Origin: Corynebacterium sp.
GTDB taxonomy: Bacteria > Actinomycetota > Actinomycetes > Mycobacteriales > Mycobacteriaceae
DNA: 60,991 bases
Assembly: GCA_030530875.1 (NCBI GenBank)
Contig: JAUMUD010000011.1
Span: forward strand, 1 to 60,991
Direction of reading: 5' to 3'
Below the pieces are notes generated by a model that was not told the DNA's origin, did not search any database, and saw nothing but the letters and a program-made list of their open reading frames with translations. Of the stretch, positions 42,745 to 52,048 are shown one piece after another (the first letter of the stretch is position 1; each line of letters begins with the position of its first letter). A program made the position numbers and the translations under genes.

Positions 42745-45738
42745 ATGTTGTCGTGGTCTAAGACCGCGCCCCTAAGCGTTTTGGTATTAGCTGGCATTGT
42801 GACCAGCAGCTTTGGTCCAATTCCATTCGTCCCGGCCTATGCGGCCACCAGTACTGCTGCAGCAAGCAGTGTTGATTTGCCTGATGGTGCACACCCATCG
42901 GCCCTTGTTACGGATTCTGTCCGCAGTCGCGTCTATCTTCCAGTAGAGACTGATTCCGCCATTAGCATTGGTTGGTTTGATGCCAATGGCACCATGGCAG
43001 AGACCTCCATCGCCCTCCCATTTGATGATCTATCAAGTGCCTCCGTGAGTGCCATGGCACTTAGCCCGGATGGCTCTACCCTCTATGTTCTTGGCTATCG
43101 CGAGCCCAAGCTCTTTGTGGTGGACCTGAACACCAATACGGTCACAAAGACCATCGCAATCTCGCAGAAATTCCCCGCTGGTATGGTCGTAGACTCCGAT
43201 AGTGGTGATCTCTACTACTGGGCTTCCAATGCCTTCTTCAGCGTTGATATTACTCAGGGCACGGAGACTGCCCTCAAGCTCTCGGAAGAAAAATACCCAC
43301 GCTATAAGGACGCAGTCTATGACCCAGTAAATAAGGTCCTGTGGGTTTCTATCTATGCCAATGGTGTTATCACCGCCTACTCCACCATTACCCATAGCTG
43401 GGTAAGCTCCGTTGCCATTCCAACCACGAGTGTGCAATACGAATCTGAGGCCGATGGTGAGCAGGTAACCATCGGGGGCAAGCCAAATGACTTGGCCATT
43501 GACCCAGAGCTTGGTCTACTTCATGTCCGTATGAGTCCGACCTCCATGGAGAACTGGACCAATGACAAGCTCATTTCCATCAATGTCAAGGGCATGGGCA
43601 AGGATGCAGGCATGGTTGGTACCCCAATTGCCATTGGTACTGGCAATGCTGGACTTGAGGTTCTGGACAACCACGATGTGCTGGTACTTAGCAGCCAGAG
43701 CAATACCCTCGAGAACATTGACTCCAATACCTGGACTGCCTCCACCGTTGCTGACTTTGTGGCTGATGGTTCTGCCAATGGCACCAGCCTTGCGGATAAA
43801 AATTCCTTCGCCAGCGCACGTCTCGGCGATACTCTCTTCGTCGGCCATCCACATGCTTCAGGCACTCATACCGGGGCGCATCTGTCCAGGCTTACTCTTT
43901 CTGAGGGGGCCACCACTCCTACCACCCGTCCTGCCGTGGTCAATACCACCCCAGAGCAGAAGCCTAATGATCCATGGACTGGTCCTGCCGCCCAGAGTGC
44001 CTCCACCCAGCCAGCAAGCGCCGTTGCCATTTCCAATGCTGCCTTTGCTTGGTCACTCAATGACTATATGGGTGCATGGTCCCCGGCTGCCCTTGGTGAT
44101 GTCACCGCCACCCTCAAGGATGGTCGTACCACCTTCGGCTTCCCTGATGGTAGTGGCTGGTATGACCCCACCACCGGTGCTGCTGATATTGCGTGGTCCG
44201 GCGGTGTTCACATTAACCACTACCCAACCTTGGCTCCGGATGTCACCACCACCTTTGGCAACCCACGCCTCACTATCAACCCAGATGGCACCGGCGCTAT
44301 CACCGTGGATCTCACCTGGACGCTGCCAGATAATAAGCATGCCGAGGGTTACAGCCGTGTCACCATTGCCACCTTCAGCAATGCCAAGCTCGAGGCAGTC
44401 AAGAGTGATGGCAACCAGACCACCCTTCGTCTTTCCGCCACCCCGGATTACAAAGGCCGCGCCTACACTGATTCCAATGGTGTGACCCACGCGGATTCCT
44501 ATCCAGCTGACTTTATCAACGCCTTCGATGAATCCATGCAGGCCTGGTGGATGAAGACCAATGCCTCCATGAGCAACCAGAAGGTACCAAACCCCTTCAG
44601 CCTGGACTTCAGCATGGCAGCCGATGCTGCCACCACCGCGTTGTCTACTAATGCCAAGCAACAAGAAAATAGTGGTGGCGCCTCCAACACTGACACTCCA
44701 GATACGAGTGCCCCCGGTACCAGCACCCCTGGCACCAACGCTCCAAGTCAGGAAAATAACCAGAACTCCGGCGAGGCCGTTAATGCAAGCAGCACTATTA
44801 GCAATGCAGCAATGAGCTGGTCGCTGAACCAGAATATTGCCAATGGTCGCATCCCATTTGGTGGCTCCAACTTCCTCAGCGCCGGGCACAGCGATGGTAG
44901 TGAAAAGACCTATGCCACCACTGATGGTTCTGTGAGCATCTTTGCCGGTGATACTGCTCCTACCTGGGCCACCCGTGCCGCCTATGTTGGCACTGCTGCT
45001 GGTCAGCACTTTACTCTTTCCGGTGGTGCCGGCACAGTAAACCCTGATGGTTCCGGTGAAATTACCTGGCCAGCAGGAACGGTCTCCGTAAACTACTACG
45101 GTGGCCTGGTCCCATTTTGGATGGAGAACTTTAGCCTTAGCGTCAATGCGGATGGCACCGGTACCCTTTATGCGGACCTCGGTGGCTATGCCTCCTCCAA
45201 GGACGACCCAACAACCCGTAGCCCACTGTCCACCCGCACCCACCAGGTCGTGGCCACCTTCCACAACCTGAAGCTCACCAAGAATGGCATTATCAGTGCC
45301 ACTCCTGACTGGGACCATGTGGCAATCCCGGACACCACTGGTACTACTGCCACTCCGCAGGACACCACTGCTAGCGACTGGGGCGCATGGCCAACCGACT
45401 TTGTGAATTTCCAGTACGCTACCGGCCTCACCTCCTATTTCTATTCCGCTGGTGACGGCGACGCCCCAGCCAAGCGTCCCGGCACTATCAGCCTGAAGTA
45501 CGACACTGATGGTCAAAGCCCACAAACCAGCACCCAAACTGAACCGGGCACTGCCGATTCCAATGCTTCTAACCCAAGCACAACTCCGGCCACCGATGTA
45601 CCGTCTACTGCCACTGAGCAGCCTGTTTCGAAGCCAGGCCTGCTTAAGCAGATCGGTGGCGCCATTTGGACGGTACTGACTTTCCCATTCTTCTTGCTGA
45701 AGATTATCTTCGGCCCACTGTTTGCTCTATTTACGTAA
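42745..45738 (+). CDS. Surface heme-uptake protein: beta-propeller plus two HtaA domains
   Basis: A 997-residue exported protein. After a signal peptide comes a YVTN/NHL-like beta-propeller region (about residues 45-390), then two HtaA (PF04213-type) domains, at about 430-630 and 690-905. Both HtaA domains have the SNAAxxWSLN start, and a conserved NADGTGTL or NPDGTGAI strand. The C terminus has a Thr-rich linker and a hydrophobic segment with a short tail, so it is membrane-anchored. In C. diphtheriae, HtaA-domain proteins bind heme and hemoglobin. The combination with a propeller is notable. It is under a DtxR-type box and precedes another HtaA gene by 16 bp. Confidence 0.85.
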   Translation: MLSWSKTAPLSVLVLAGIVTSSFGPIPFVPAYAATSTAAASSVDLPDGAHPSALVTDSVRSRVYLPVETDSAISIGWFDANGTMAETSIALPFDDLSSASVSAMALSPDGSTLYVLGYREPKLFVVDLNTNTVTKTIAISQKFPAGMVVDSDSGDLYYWASNAFFSVDITQGTETALKLSEEKYPRYKDAVYDPVNKVLWVSIYANGVITAYSTITHSWVSSVAIPTTSVQYESEADGEQVTIGGKPNDLAIDPELGLLHVRMSPTSMENWTNDKLISINVKGMGKDAGMVGTPIAIGTGNAGLEVLDNHDVLVLSSQSNTLENIDSNTWTASTVADFVADGSANGTSLADKNSFASARLGDTLFVGHPHASGTHTGAHLSRLTLSEGATTPTTRPAVVNTTPEQKPNDPWTGPAAQSASTQPASAVAISNAAFAWSLNDYMGAWSPAALGDVTATLKDGRTTFGFPDGSGWYDPTTGAADIAWSGGVHINHYPTLAPDVTTTFGNPRLTINPDGTGAITVDLTWTLPDNKHAEGYSRVTIATFSNAKLEAVKSDGNQTTLRLSATPDYKGRAYTDSNGVTHADSYPADFINAFDESMQAWWMKTNASMSNQKVPNPFSLDFSMAADAATTALSTNAKQQENSGGASNTDTPDTSAPGTSTPGTNAPSQENNQNSGEAVNASSTISNAAMSWSLNQNIANGRIPFGGSNFLSAGHSDGSEKTYATTDGSVSIFAGDTAPTWATRAAYVGTAAGQHFTLSGGAGTVNPDGSGEITWPAGTVSVNYYGGLVPFWMENFSLSVNADGTGTLYADLGGYASSKDDPTTRSPLSTRTHQVVATFHNLKLTKNGIISATPDWDHVAIPDTTGTTATPQDTTASDWGAWPTDFVNFQYATGLTSYFYSAGDGDAPAKRPGTISLKYDTDGQSPQTSTQTEPGTADSNASNPSTTPATDVPSTATEQPVSKPGLLKQIGGAIWTVLTFPFFLLKIIFGPLFALFT

Positions 45739-45754
45739 TTCAAGGGGAATTTTC

Positions 45755-46900
45755 ATGAAAAAGAAGACTCTGGCCCTTGCGGCCGCATGCGCAATTGCAT
45801 TCCCAAGCATTGCTGGTTATGCCTTTGCTGATTCCAATAACACCACTGCGGTTGCTACTGACACGGCCGTGAGCAATGTGGCCCTGAAGTGGGATATGAG
45901 TAATTTCGCATCCAACTTTGTGAATCATGGCATGATGAATCTCTTTGTGGCCGGCAAGTTTGATGGCACCCAGGCCAATTACAAGGCCACTGATGGTGAT
46001 GTCAATGTGTATCTTGGTGATGGCACGCAGCCGACGTGGGAAACACGAACCAGCTTCGCCACTGTTAATCCAGCCGGCCAGTATTTCACCATTGGCAATG
46101 GTAGTGGTGCGCTGAAGAGCGATGGTTCGGCAGTGATTTCCTGGCCAAGTGCTGATACAGTCACTCTTTCCGCATATAGCGGCATGGTGCTTGTGTGGAT
46201 GAATGACTTCAAGCTCACGGTGAATGCGGATCATACGGCTAGTTTGACCGCGGATCTTTCGGGCCAGAGCACCGGTCGTGATGGTGGCGCCCCAAGTGCC
46301 ACCCCAGCCATGGATGATGCTGTTATTGCTAATTTCAGTGACTTCACCGTTGGCCAGAATGGCACCATTGAGGCAACACCTTTGTGGTCCCAGGTTAAGG
46401 TACCAGCAGCACCGCAGGGTGCCAGGGCTGCGGCGCAGTACACGACTGATGGTGACTGGGGTTCCTGGCCAGCGGATATGGTGAACTTTGCCTATGCCAA
46501 TGGGCTTAGTTCCTATTTCTATTCCTCCAAGGCGGGGGATAGCGAAGAGAAGCGCCCACATGCGGTTTCCTTCACCATTCCGCAGGGCAAGGATGCGGTT
46601 ATTCTGACCGAGACTGCGACCGCAACCCAGACTGAGACTAGTGTTGAAACCGCTACGTCGACGGCTACCACCACGACCACTGCGGCCGCAGAACCAGTGA
46701 CTACTACTGCTACGGCAACTGCCACCGAAACCGCAACGACCACGGAAACTGTGGCACCAACGAGGGCCTACGGCACTGGTTTTGGTGATTCCGCTAAGCG
46801 CTTCTGGGATGAGCTTCTGGGCTTCCTGCGTGGCGGTGGCAGCACCCTGCTGTCCTTCTTCGGCATGATCTTCTACCCGCTGGTGCAGCTTTTTAAGTAA
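45755..46900 (+). CDS. Surface HtaA-domain heme-binding protein
   Basis: A 381-residue exported protein, starting MKKKTLALAAACAIAF after an AAGGGG site. It has one HtaA domain (about 35-270) that begins AVSNVALKWDMSNF and includes VWMNDFKLTVNADHTASL, then a Thr/Ala/Glu-rich stalk (about 275-340) and a C-terminal hydrophobic segment. It resembles the last HtaA domain and tail of the upstream protein. The two genes are one DtxR-type transcript and the protein is probably a heme acceptor or relay on the surface. Confidence 0.86.
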   Translation: MKKKTLALAAACAIAFPSIAGYAFADSNNTTAVATDTAVSNVALKWDMSNFASNFVNHGMMNLFVAGKFDGTQANYKATDGDVNVYLGDGTQPTWETRTSFATVNPAGQYFTIGNGSGALKSDGSAVISWPSADTVTLSAYSGMVLVWMNDFKLTVNADHTASLTADLSGQSTGRDGGAPSATPAMDDAVIANFSDFTVGQNGTIEATPLWSQVKVPAAPQGARAAAQYTTDGDWGSWPADMVNFAYANGLSSYFYSSKAGDSEEKRPHAVSFTIPQGKDAVILTETATATQTETSVETATSTATTTTTAAAEPVTTTATATATETATTTETVAPTRAYGTGFGDSAKRFWDELLGFLRGGGSTLLSFFGMIFYPLVQLFK

Positions 46901-46924
46901 ATAGCTGTTCTATCAGGGCTTTTG

Positions 46925-46958
46925 AGGCGGCCACCTTCTTTGGTGGCCGCCTTTTTTG
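46925..46958 (+). terminator. Terminator of the HtaA operon
   Basis: AGGCGGCCACC pairs exactly with GGTGGCCGCCT around TTCTTT, followed by a T run. Confidence 0.92.
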
Positions 46959-46999
46959 GGCCTAGGTTATGCAACAATCGGGGAAATCTTGCATAAACT

Positions 47000-47019
47000 T
47001 TACCCCCACATGGGGGTAA
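47000..47019. promoter_or_regulatory. 20-bp palindrome upstream of the acid-sugar operon
   Basis: TTACCCCCA-CA-TGGGGGTAA is a perfect palindrome about 70 bp before the kinase-dehydrogenase start and 42 bp after the previous terminator. It is best read as an operator for a dimeric regulator. Confidence 0.55.
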
Positions 47020-47089
47020 TTACGCAGGCCTTATTCCTTTTGCGCGGGTTTTCGATTAACATTTGCGTAAAACGAGAAAGGACCAAGAA

Positions 47090-49372
47090 ATGGTGTATAT
47101 CATTATTGATGATGACCCCACCGGATGCCAGGGGTTGGAAAATATTCCGATGCTGATGGATGCCCGCCTGAAGGACCTTGAATGGGCCTTCCGTGATGGT
47201 GCCCCAGGCGCATTTGTCCTGACTAATAGCAGGGCAGTGGATGAGCAGACAGCAGCGGGGCGTGTGCGTGAGGTTGTGCGCGTGGCCCTGGATTGGGCAG
47301 GTCATAATGGCCAGCATGTGGAATTCATCTCCCGGAGCGATTCGACCCTGCGTGGGCATTTTGTTGCTGAGGTTGAGGCCATCATTGAGGAAACAGAGAT
47401 GCTTCCTGATGCGATCCTCTTTGTGCCCGCCTTCCCGGAGGGTGGCCGTATTACCCGCGATGGGGTGCACTATGCAGGGGAGCGCCCAGTAGGGGAGAGC
47501 ATCTATGCTGCTGACCCACTCTTTAAGTACCGCTCCTCGAACCTAGGCGAGTGGTTGGAAGAGAAATTTGGCCGGGCGGTGAACCATATCCACATTCCGG
47601 GCAATGTCCTGCGCGCCGGCGGGGCAGTGGATATTCTCAATGCCGCTTCCGATGGGGTGATTATCACCAGCGACTGTGAGAATGAGAGCGACCTGGAGCT
47701 GCTTGCGAGGGGCGTCGAAAAGGCAAAGAGCAATGGCAAGCGGTTTGTATACCGCACCGGGCCGTCTTTTGCGCGGCACTTGCTGGGCCTGCCGGCAGTG
47801 AAGCAGATTGACCCGGAGATTTTGAAGGACTGTGAGGGCACGGGCACGCTGGTTGTGGTTGGTTCCCATGTGGATACAACAACCGCGCAGGTTGAGTATG
47901 CCAAGGAGAAGAATCCCTACCTGGATATGTACACCATTCCGGTGGAGGAAGTGATCAATGGCAGCTTTGATGCGGATAAGCTGGCGGACCTCATTGCTTT
48001 TAATCTGCGGACCTTTAATGGCATTTTGGCGACCAGCCGCGAGTTCATTGAGGGCCGTGAGGCGCGCGAAACTGCGCAGCTTGTCTCCGATGCGCTGGTG
48101 GATGTGGTGCGCGGGGTGTTGGCCCGCTGCCGCCCAAAGACCATTATTACCAAGGGTGGAATTACCTCGGATCAGATTCTGCGCAAGGCCCTTGGCGTAC
48201 ACCGCGCCAATGTGCTTGGCCCAATGAGTGAGGGAATGATCAGTGCAGTGCGCTATAACAAGGATGGCCACGAGGGCCAAGTGGTGATTTTCCCTGGCAA
48301 TGTTGGTGGGGAAAGCCGCCTGCATGAGGTGCTGACCACCGTGGACCCAACCCCGGTTGCGGTCATCGGCTGCGGGGCTATGGGTCTGCCAATCGCCCTT
48401 CGTGCGCAGGAAGAATACCCAACCATTGGTGTGGAAACTGACCCAGCACGTATTGAGGCGCTACGTGAGGCTGGCCTCAAGGATATTCGTCCCCTTGAAG
48501 ATGCCCTGGCTGATGCCCGCATGGTGCTCATCGCCGTGCGCACCACGGAACAATTCCTCGACCTCGTTGAGGACCTCCGCCCGCTGCTGAGCAAACAGCA
48601 CACTGTGATTATCTGCTCCACCGTCGGCCATGAGGCTGCCTGGGAGGCCTTCGTTCAACTTCTGGATACTGGCTGCTATATGGTCGATGCCCCGGTTTCC
48701 GGCGGCGCCGAGCGCGCCCGGAACGGTGAGCTGCTCATTATGCTCTCCGGGCACAGCCTCTCCGTGGCCTACTGCCATATGCTGCTGCGCCACCTCAGCA
48801 ATGGCGGCAAGGGTGGCATTCTGCGCCTCAATGAGGGAATCGGCACCGCCCAGAAACTCAAGACCGTCAACCAGCTGCTCTGCGGCATTCACATTGCCGC
48901 CGCCACTGAGGCCCTGGCACTGGCTAAGTCCATGGGTATCAGCACTGAAAAGGCCCTCATCGGTTTTGTCAGCGGCGCCGCCGACTCCTTCATGCTGCGT
49001 GACCGTGGTCCGCGCATTCATAGGATTCTCACGGAAGAGCTGGACCGGGATTTCCTGGAAGAGGATGCCACCAATGACGACTCCACCTCAGTAACACCAC
49101 GCTATGAAGGTGAAATCTTCAGCCGCCTCGACATTTTTGAAAAAGACATGGGGCTGGTGGAGCGTGCCGCGGCACAAAGCGGCCTTGACTTGCCGCTGGC
49201 CAAGGCCGCCATGGCCCGGTACAAGGAGGGCGTTGAAGCCGGTCTTGGCGCCTACGATGATAGTGCGCTTGTGGAATTGCTGATGCCCACCTTGATTGCC
49301 CAGGAGCGTGCCCGCCAGGAGGAACAGGCCAAGGCTTGGAACTGGGGTAGTAGCACGGAGGAGTCCTCATGA
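47090..49372 (+). CDS. Four-carbon acid sugar kinase fused to 3-hydroxyisobutyrate-type dehydrogenase
   Basis: A 760-residue two-domain enzyme. The first about 410 residues are a DUF1537-type acid sugar kinase (OtnK/DtnK family): IIIDDDPTGCQGLE at the start, SRSDSTLRGHF near residues 81-91, and TKGGITSDQ near 360. The rest is a beta-hydroxyacid dehydrogenase with the NAD-binding VAVIGCGAMGLPIA near 423 and the substrate motif DAPVSGGAERARNG. In the threonate/erythronate pathway these activities (OtnK and LtnD) are successive but usually separate. Start ATG 47090 follows AAAGGA. The stop overlaps the permease start by four bases. The other pathway enzymes, isomerase OtnI and decarboxylase OtnC, are not in this window. 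Confidence 0.88.
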   Translation: MVYIIIDDDPTGCQGLENIPMLMDARLKDLEWAFRDGAPGAFVLTNSRAVDEQTAAGRVREVVRVALDWAGHNGQHVEFISRSDSTLRGHFVAEVEAIIEETEMLPDAILFVPAFPEGGRITRDGVHYAGERPVGESIYAADPLFKYRSSNLGEWLEEKFGRAVNHIHIPGNVLRAGGAVDILNAASDGVIITSDCENESDLELLARGVEKAKSNGKRFVYRTGPSFARHLLGLPAVKQIDPEILKDCEGTGTLVVVGSHVDTTTAQVEYAKEKNPYLDMYTIPVEEVINGSFDADKLADLIAFNLRTFNGILATSREFIEGREARETAQLVSDALVDVVRGVLARCRPKTIITKGGITSDQILRKALGVHRANVLGPMSEGMISAVRYNKDGHEGQVVIFPGNVGGESRLHEVLTTVDPTPVAVIGCGAMGLPIALRAQEEYPTIGVETDPARIEALREAGLKDIRPLEDALADARMVLIAVRTTEQFLDLVEDLRPLLSKQHTVIICSTVGHEAAWEAFVQLLDTGCYMVDAPVSGGAERARNGELLIMLSGHSLSVAYCHMLLRHLSNGGKGGILRLNEGIGTAQKLKTVNQLLCGIHIAAATEALALAKSMGISTEKALIGFVSGAADSFMLRDRGPRIHRILTEELDRDFLEEDATNDDSTSVTPRYEGEIFSRLDIFEKDMGLVERAAAQSGLDLPLAKAAMARYKEGVEAGLGAYDDSALVELLMPTLIAQERARQEEQAKAWNWGSSTEESS

Positions 49373-50730
49373 GTGTGACCACATTGCTGATCATCGCCGC
49401 CCTTGCGGTGGCGGTGCTCCTCTTCCTAGTTATTCGGGTCAAACTATCCGCATTTGTGGCCCTGCTATTGGTATCCCTGGGCACCGCCCTTGCCACCGGC
49501 ATTCCCATTGGGGACCTCATGCCGACCCTTACTGAGGGCATGGCCAAAACCCTTGGGTCCGTGGCCATTGTGGTTGGTCTTGGCGCCATGCTGGGCCGCC
49601 TCATTGAGGACGCCGGCGGTGCCACTAGCCTTGCCACCTACTTCACCGAAAAACTCGGGCGCAAAAGGATTATTGGCGCAGTCTCGGCTGCGGCCTTTGT
49701 CCTTGGTATCCCCGTCTTTTTCGACGTCGCCTATATTATCCTCGCCCCCATTGTCCTGGGCTTTGCCCGCGTGGCCAACATCAACCCCGTCAAACTCGGC
49801 CTCCCCGTGGCAGCCATGCTCATGACCACCCATGTGGCCCTCCCACCACACCCCGGCCCCGTCGCCGCCGCGGAAATTCTCGGCATCGACCCCGGCTTCC
49901 TCATCCTTGTGGGCACGCCCATTAGCATTATTACCGCGCTTATTGGCTACGCAATCTGCAAGAAAATGCCCGTGGACAAAGTCGAACTTGGCCCAACGCC
50001 TTTCGATGCACACAACAGCGAAGACACACAAACAGAAAAAGAAAAAGCCAAAAAGCCAATCCACCCCTTGGTTTTCCTCATCCTGGTGCTGCTGCCCATT
50101 GCCCAAATCATGGTCGGCACCGTGGGTATGATGAACCTGGGCAAGGAGCACCCGAACTACGGCATTTTCTCCTTCATCGGTTCCTCGGCCCTGGCACTGC
50201 TGGTTGCTGTGATGATTGCCTACCTGGTCCTTGGCTCCAAGGCCGGCTGGGACCTACAAAAGCGCGGGGCCATTATGGATAGTGCGCTTCCCACCGTGGC
50301 CGTGATTGTCTTCGTCACTGGCGCGGGCGGCGTCTTTGCCAATGTGTTGGTCAAATCCGGCATCGGCGTGGCCCTGGCTGATACGCTCGCCGCCACCAGC
50401 ATTCCACTAATCCTCATGGCCTTCCTCATCGCCGTGGCACTTCGCGTCTCCCAAGGGTCGGCCACCGTGGCCATTCTTACCAGCGCCGGGCTCATGGCCG
50501 CGCCCCTTGCGGCCGCTGAGTACACCACTACCCAAATCGCGCTGGTCACCCTGGCTATTTGTTTCGGCTCTTTCACCTTTAGCCATATCAATGATTCAGG
50601 GTTCTGGATTGTCACCAAATATCTTGGCTTAAGCGTCAAAGATGGCCTGAAAACCTGGACCGTCTACTCCACCATTTTCGGTCTAATTGGCTTCCTGGCT
50701 AGCGCTGGTGCTTTTGCTATTCTCTCCTGA
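49369..50730 (+). CDS. GntP-family organic acid permease
   Basis: A 453-residue proton symporter with about 12 membrane helices and the GntP family motifs GLGAMLGRLIEDAGGA near residue 65-80 and GSFTFSHINDSGFWIVTKY near the end. It is translationally coupled to the kinase-dehydrogenase, so the likely substrate is a four-carbon sugar acid such as threonate or erythronate rather than gluconate. Confidence 0.9.
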   Translation: MSVTTLLIIAALAVAVLLFLVIRVKLSAFVALLLVSLGTALATGIPIGDLMPTLTEGMAKTLGSVAIVVGLGAMLGRLIEDAGGATSLATYFTEKLGRKRIIGAVSAAAFVLGIPVFFDVAYIILAPIVLGFARVANINPVKLGLPVAAMLMTTHVALPPHPGPVAAAEILGIDPGFLILVGTPISIITALIGYAICKKMPVDKVELGPTPFDAHNSEDTQTEKEKAKKPIHPLVFLILVLLPIAQIMVGTVGMMNLGKEHPNYGIFSFIGSSALALLVAVMIAYLVLGSKAGWDLQKRGAIMDSALPTVAVIVFVTGAGGVFANVLVKSGIGVALADTLAATSIPLILMAFLIAVALRVSQGSATVAILTSAGLMAAPLAAAEYTTTQIALVTLAICFGSFTFSHINDSGFWIVTKYLGLSVKDGLKTWTVYSTIFGLIGFLASAGAFAILS

Positions 50731-50766
50731 GGAATCTCCAAGCATCATAAAATCGGATTAGGCAGT

Positions 50767-51192
50767 GTGTTCTTGGCCGCCCCCTTAGCCGTCCTGGGCA
50801 CACTGCCTGCTATTGCCGCACCCCTCGACCCCCTCGCCCAGGGCAGCAGCGAACTCCCGGCCCTCGTGGTCCCCACCACTCTCGCCCCGGCTGTACGCGC
50901 CCTGGACCTTGCCCGCTGCCCGGCCGGTAGCATCAACCACGTGGTCCGGCCGGGCGTTATCCGCAACGCCCCGGTCCGTGGGGATAGTCTTCTTGACACT
51001 TCCTTCTGCCTGATGAGCATCGCGGAAGCCCGCCAAGTGCTTTTCGACGCCGTCAATGAGTACCGCATCGCCCAAGGTATCGTCCCACTCATTCGCACGG
51101 AAGAAGCCGATGAACAATCGCAGGCCTGGGCCTCGTCCCGCAAAGTAATGGCTGGTGGAAGGGCGTTCAGCAGTTCCGCTTCTAACTCCTAA
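50767..51192 (+). pseudogene. CAP-family gene with internal deletion
   Basis: The first 120 codons match the CAP paralogues downstream, including the Cys-Pro start of the mature motif, NAPVRGDSLLDTSFCLMS, and the CAP helix FDAVNEYRIAQGIVPLIRTEEA. After QSQAWASS the sequence departs. In another frame a few codons later the paralogues' C-terminal VQQFRF reappears with a stop at 51183-51185. About 80 codons of the CAP core (His and GEN motifs, HYxNLM) are lost. The start is also poor: GTG without a clear ribosome site. This is a dead copy. Confidence 0.78.
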
Positions 51193-51195
51193 CCG

Positions 51196-51271
51196 ATCAC
51201 GGAATTGATGTCAGAAACGTAGGATATAATCAACGTATTCTTCAAATCTGACGTGAATTCCGTGATTTTTT
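51196..51271 (+). promoter_or_regulatory. Promoter inside the loop of a large hairpin
   Basis: ATCACGGAATT (51196-51206) pairs with AATTCCGTGAT (51256-51266), with GTCAGA/TCTGAC inside, and a T6 run follows at 51266. A TATAAT hexamer (51225-51230) lies in the loop. The hairpin can stop read-through from the left while the inner promoter starts a fresh transcript for the CAP genes; the ribosome site AAGGAG lies just after. Confidence 0.5.
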
Positions 51272-51283
51272 CAAGGAGTCAAA

Positions 51284-52030
51284 GTGTTCAAAAGAAAAAC
51301 TGCGGCCATTTTAGGCGCCGCCACTCTTGCCTGCGCCGCCGCGACCAGTCCCGCCCATGCCGATGATGCCACCAATATCGGCCTTGGCCTTCTCGCCCTT
51401 GCCCTGAGTAGTTCCTCCAGCACCCCAAGCACGGGCGATAACAACACCACCACGACGACTACGGGCAACCAGGACTCTGGTAATAACCAGGGCACAACTA
51501 GTGATCCCTATGCGTATTTGAGTGCTGCTGATCGCGCCAAGTGCCCGCCGACCCCGTATTACTTCCAGAAAACTCCTGATGGTGACAAACTCACCGCTCC
51601 TGTTCGTGGCAAGGATGATAAGCATACTTCCCTTTGTCTCCTTAGCTCGGACCAAGCTCGTCAAGCAGTTTTCGATGCAGTCAATGACCTGCGCAAGGAA
51701 AAGAATGTTACACCACTGAAGCGCAGTGCTGAGGCTGATCAGAAATCGCAGTCCTGGGCTGAGCGTAAGGCACGCCTCAAGGACATTGTCCATTCCAAAT
51801 TTGATGGCAAAGAAAATGCCACGAATGGTGGCGAAAATATTGTCGTGTGCCTGAGCTTCTTCACTCCGTATCAGTGCGTGCAGTGGTGGCGCCATTCCCC
51901 AGGCCACTATTCCAACCTGATGGATCCTAGTTTCGGCTCGGCCGGTATGGGCCTTGGCATTGACTACAGTGCCGATGTCCAAAAAGAACCAAATAAATAT
52001 TATTTCGTGCAGCAGTTCCGCGTGAAGTAA
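51284..52030 (+). CDS. Secreted CAP-family protein (cluster 2, first)
   Basis: A 248-residue exported protein starting at GTG after AAGGAG, with signal peptide ending SPAHAD. A Thr/Ser/Asn-rich linker (about 45-75) and a Cys-Pro motif precede the CAP domain (about 125-248): VFDAVNDLRKEKNVTPLK, VHSKFDG with His, GGENIV with Glu, and HSPGHYSNLMD with the second His. It keeps all conserved CAP residues. The Cys-Pro...PVRG...SLCLLSSDQAR module before the domain is shared by all four members of the cluster. Confidence 0.84.
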   Translation: MFKRKTAAILGAATLACAAATSPAHADDATNIGLGLLALALSSSSSTPSTGDNNTTTTTTGNQDSGNNQGTTSDPYAYLSAADRAKCPPTPYYFQKTPDGDKLTAPVRGKDDKHTSLCLLSSDQARQAVFDAVNDLRKEKNVTPLKRSAEADQKSQSWAERKARLKDIVHSKFDGKENATNGGENIVVCLSFFTPYQCVQWWRHSPGHYSNLMDPSFGSAGMGLGIDYSADVQKEPNKYYFVQQFRVK

Positions 52031-52048
52031 GAATAGGGAGCAAAGACA

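Noticed and set aside
44053-45537. 494-codon open frame on the minus strand opposite the HtaA protein
   Set aside because: Same reasoning: low-complexity translation, and the plus strand carries clear HtaA domains.
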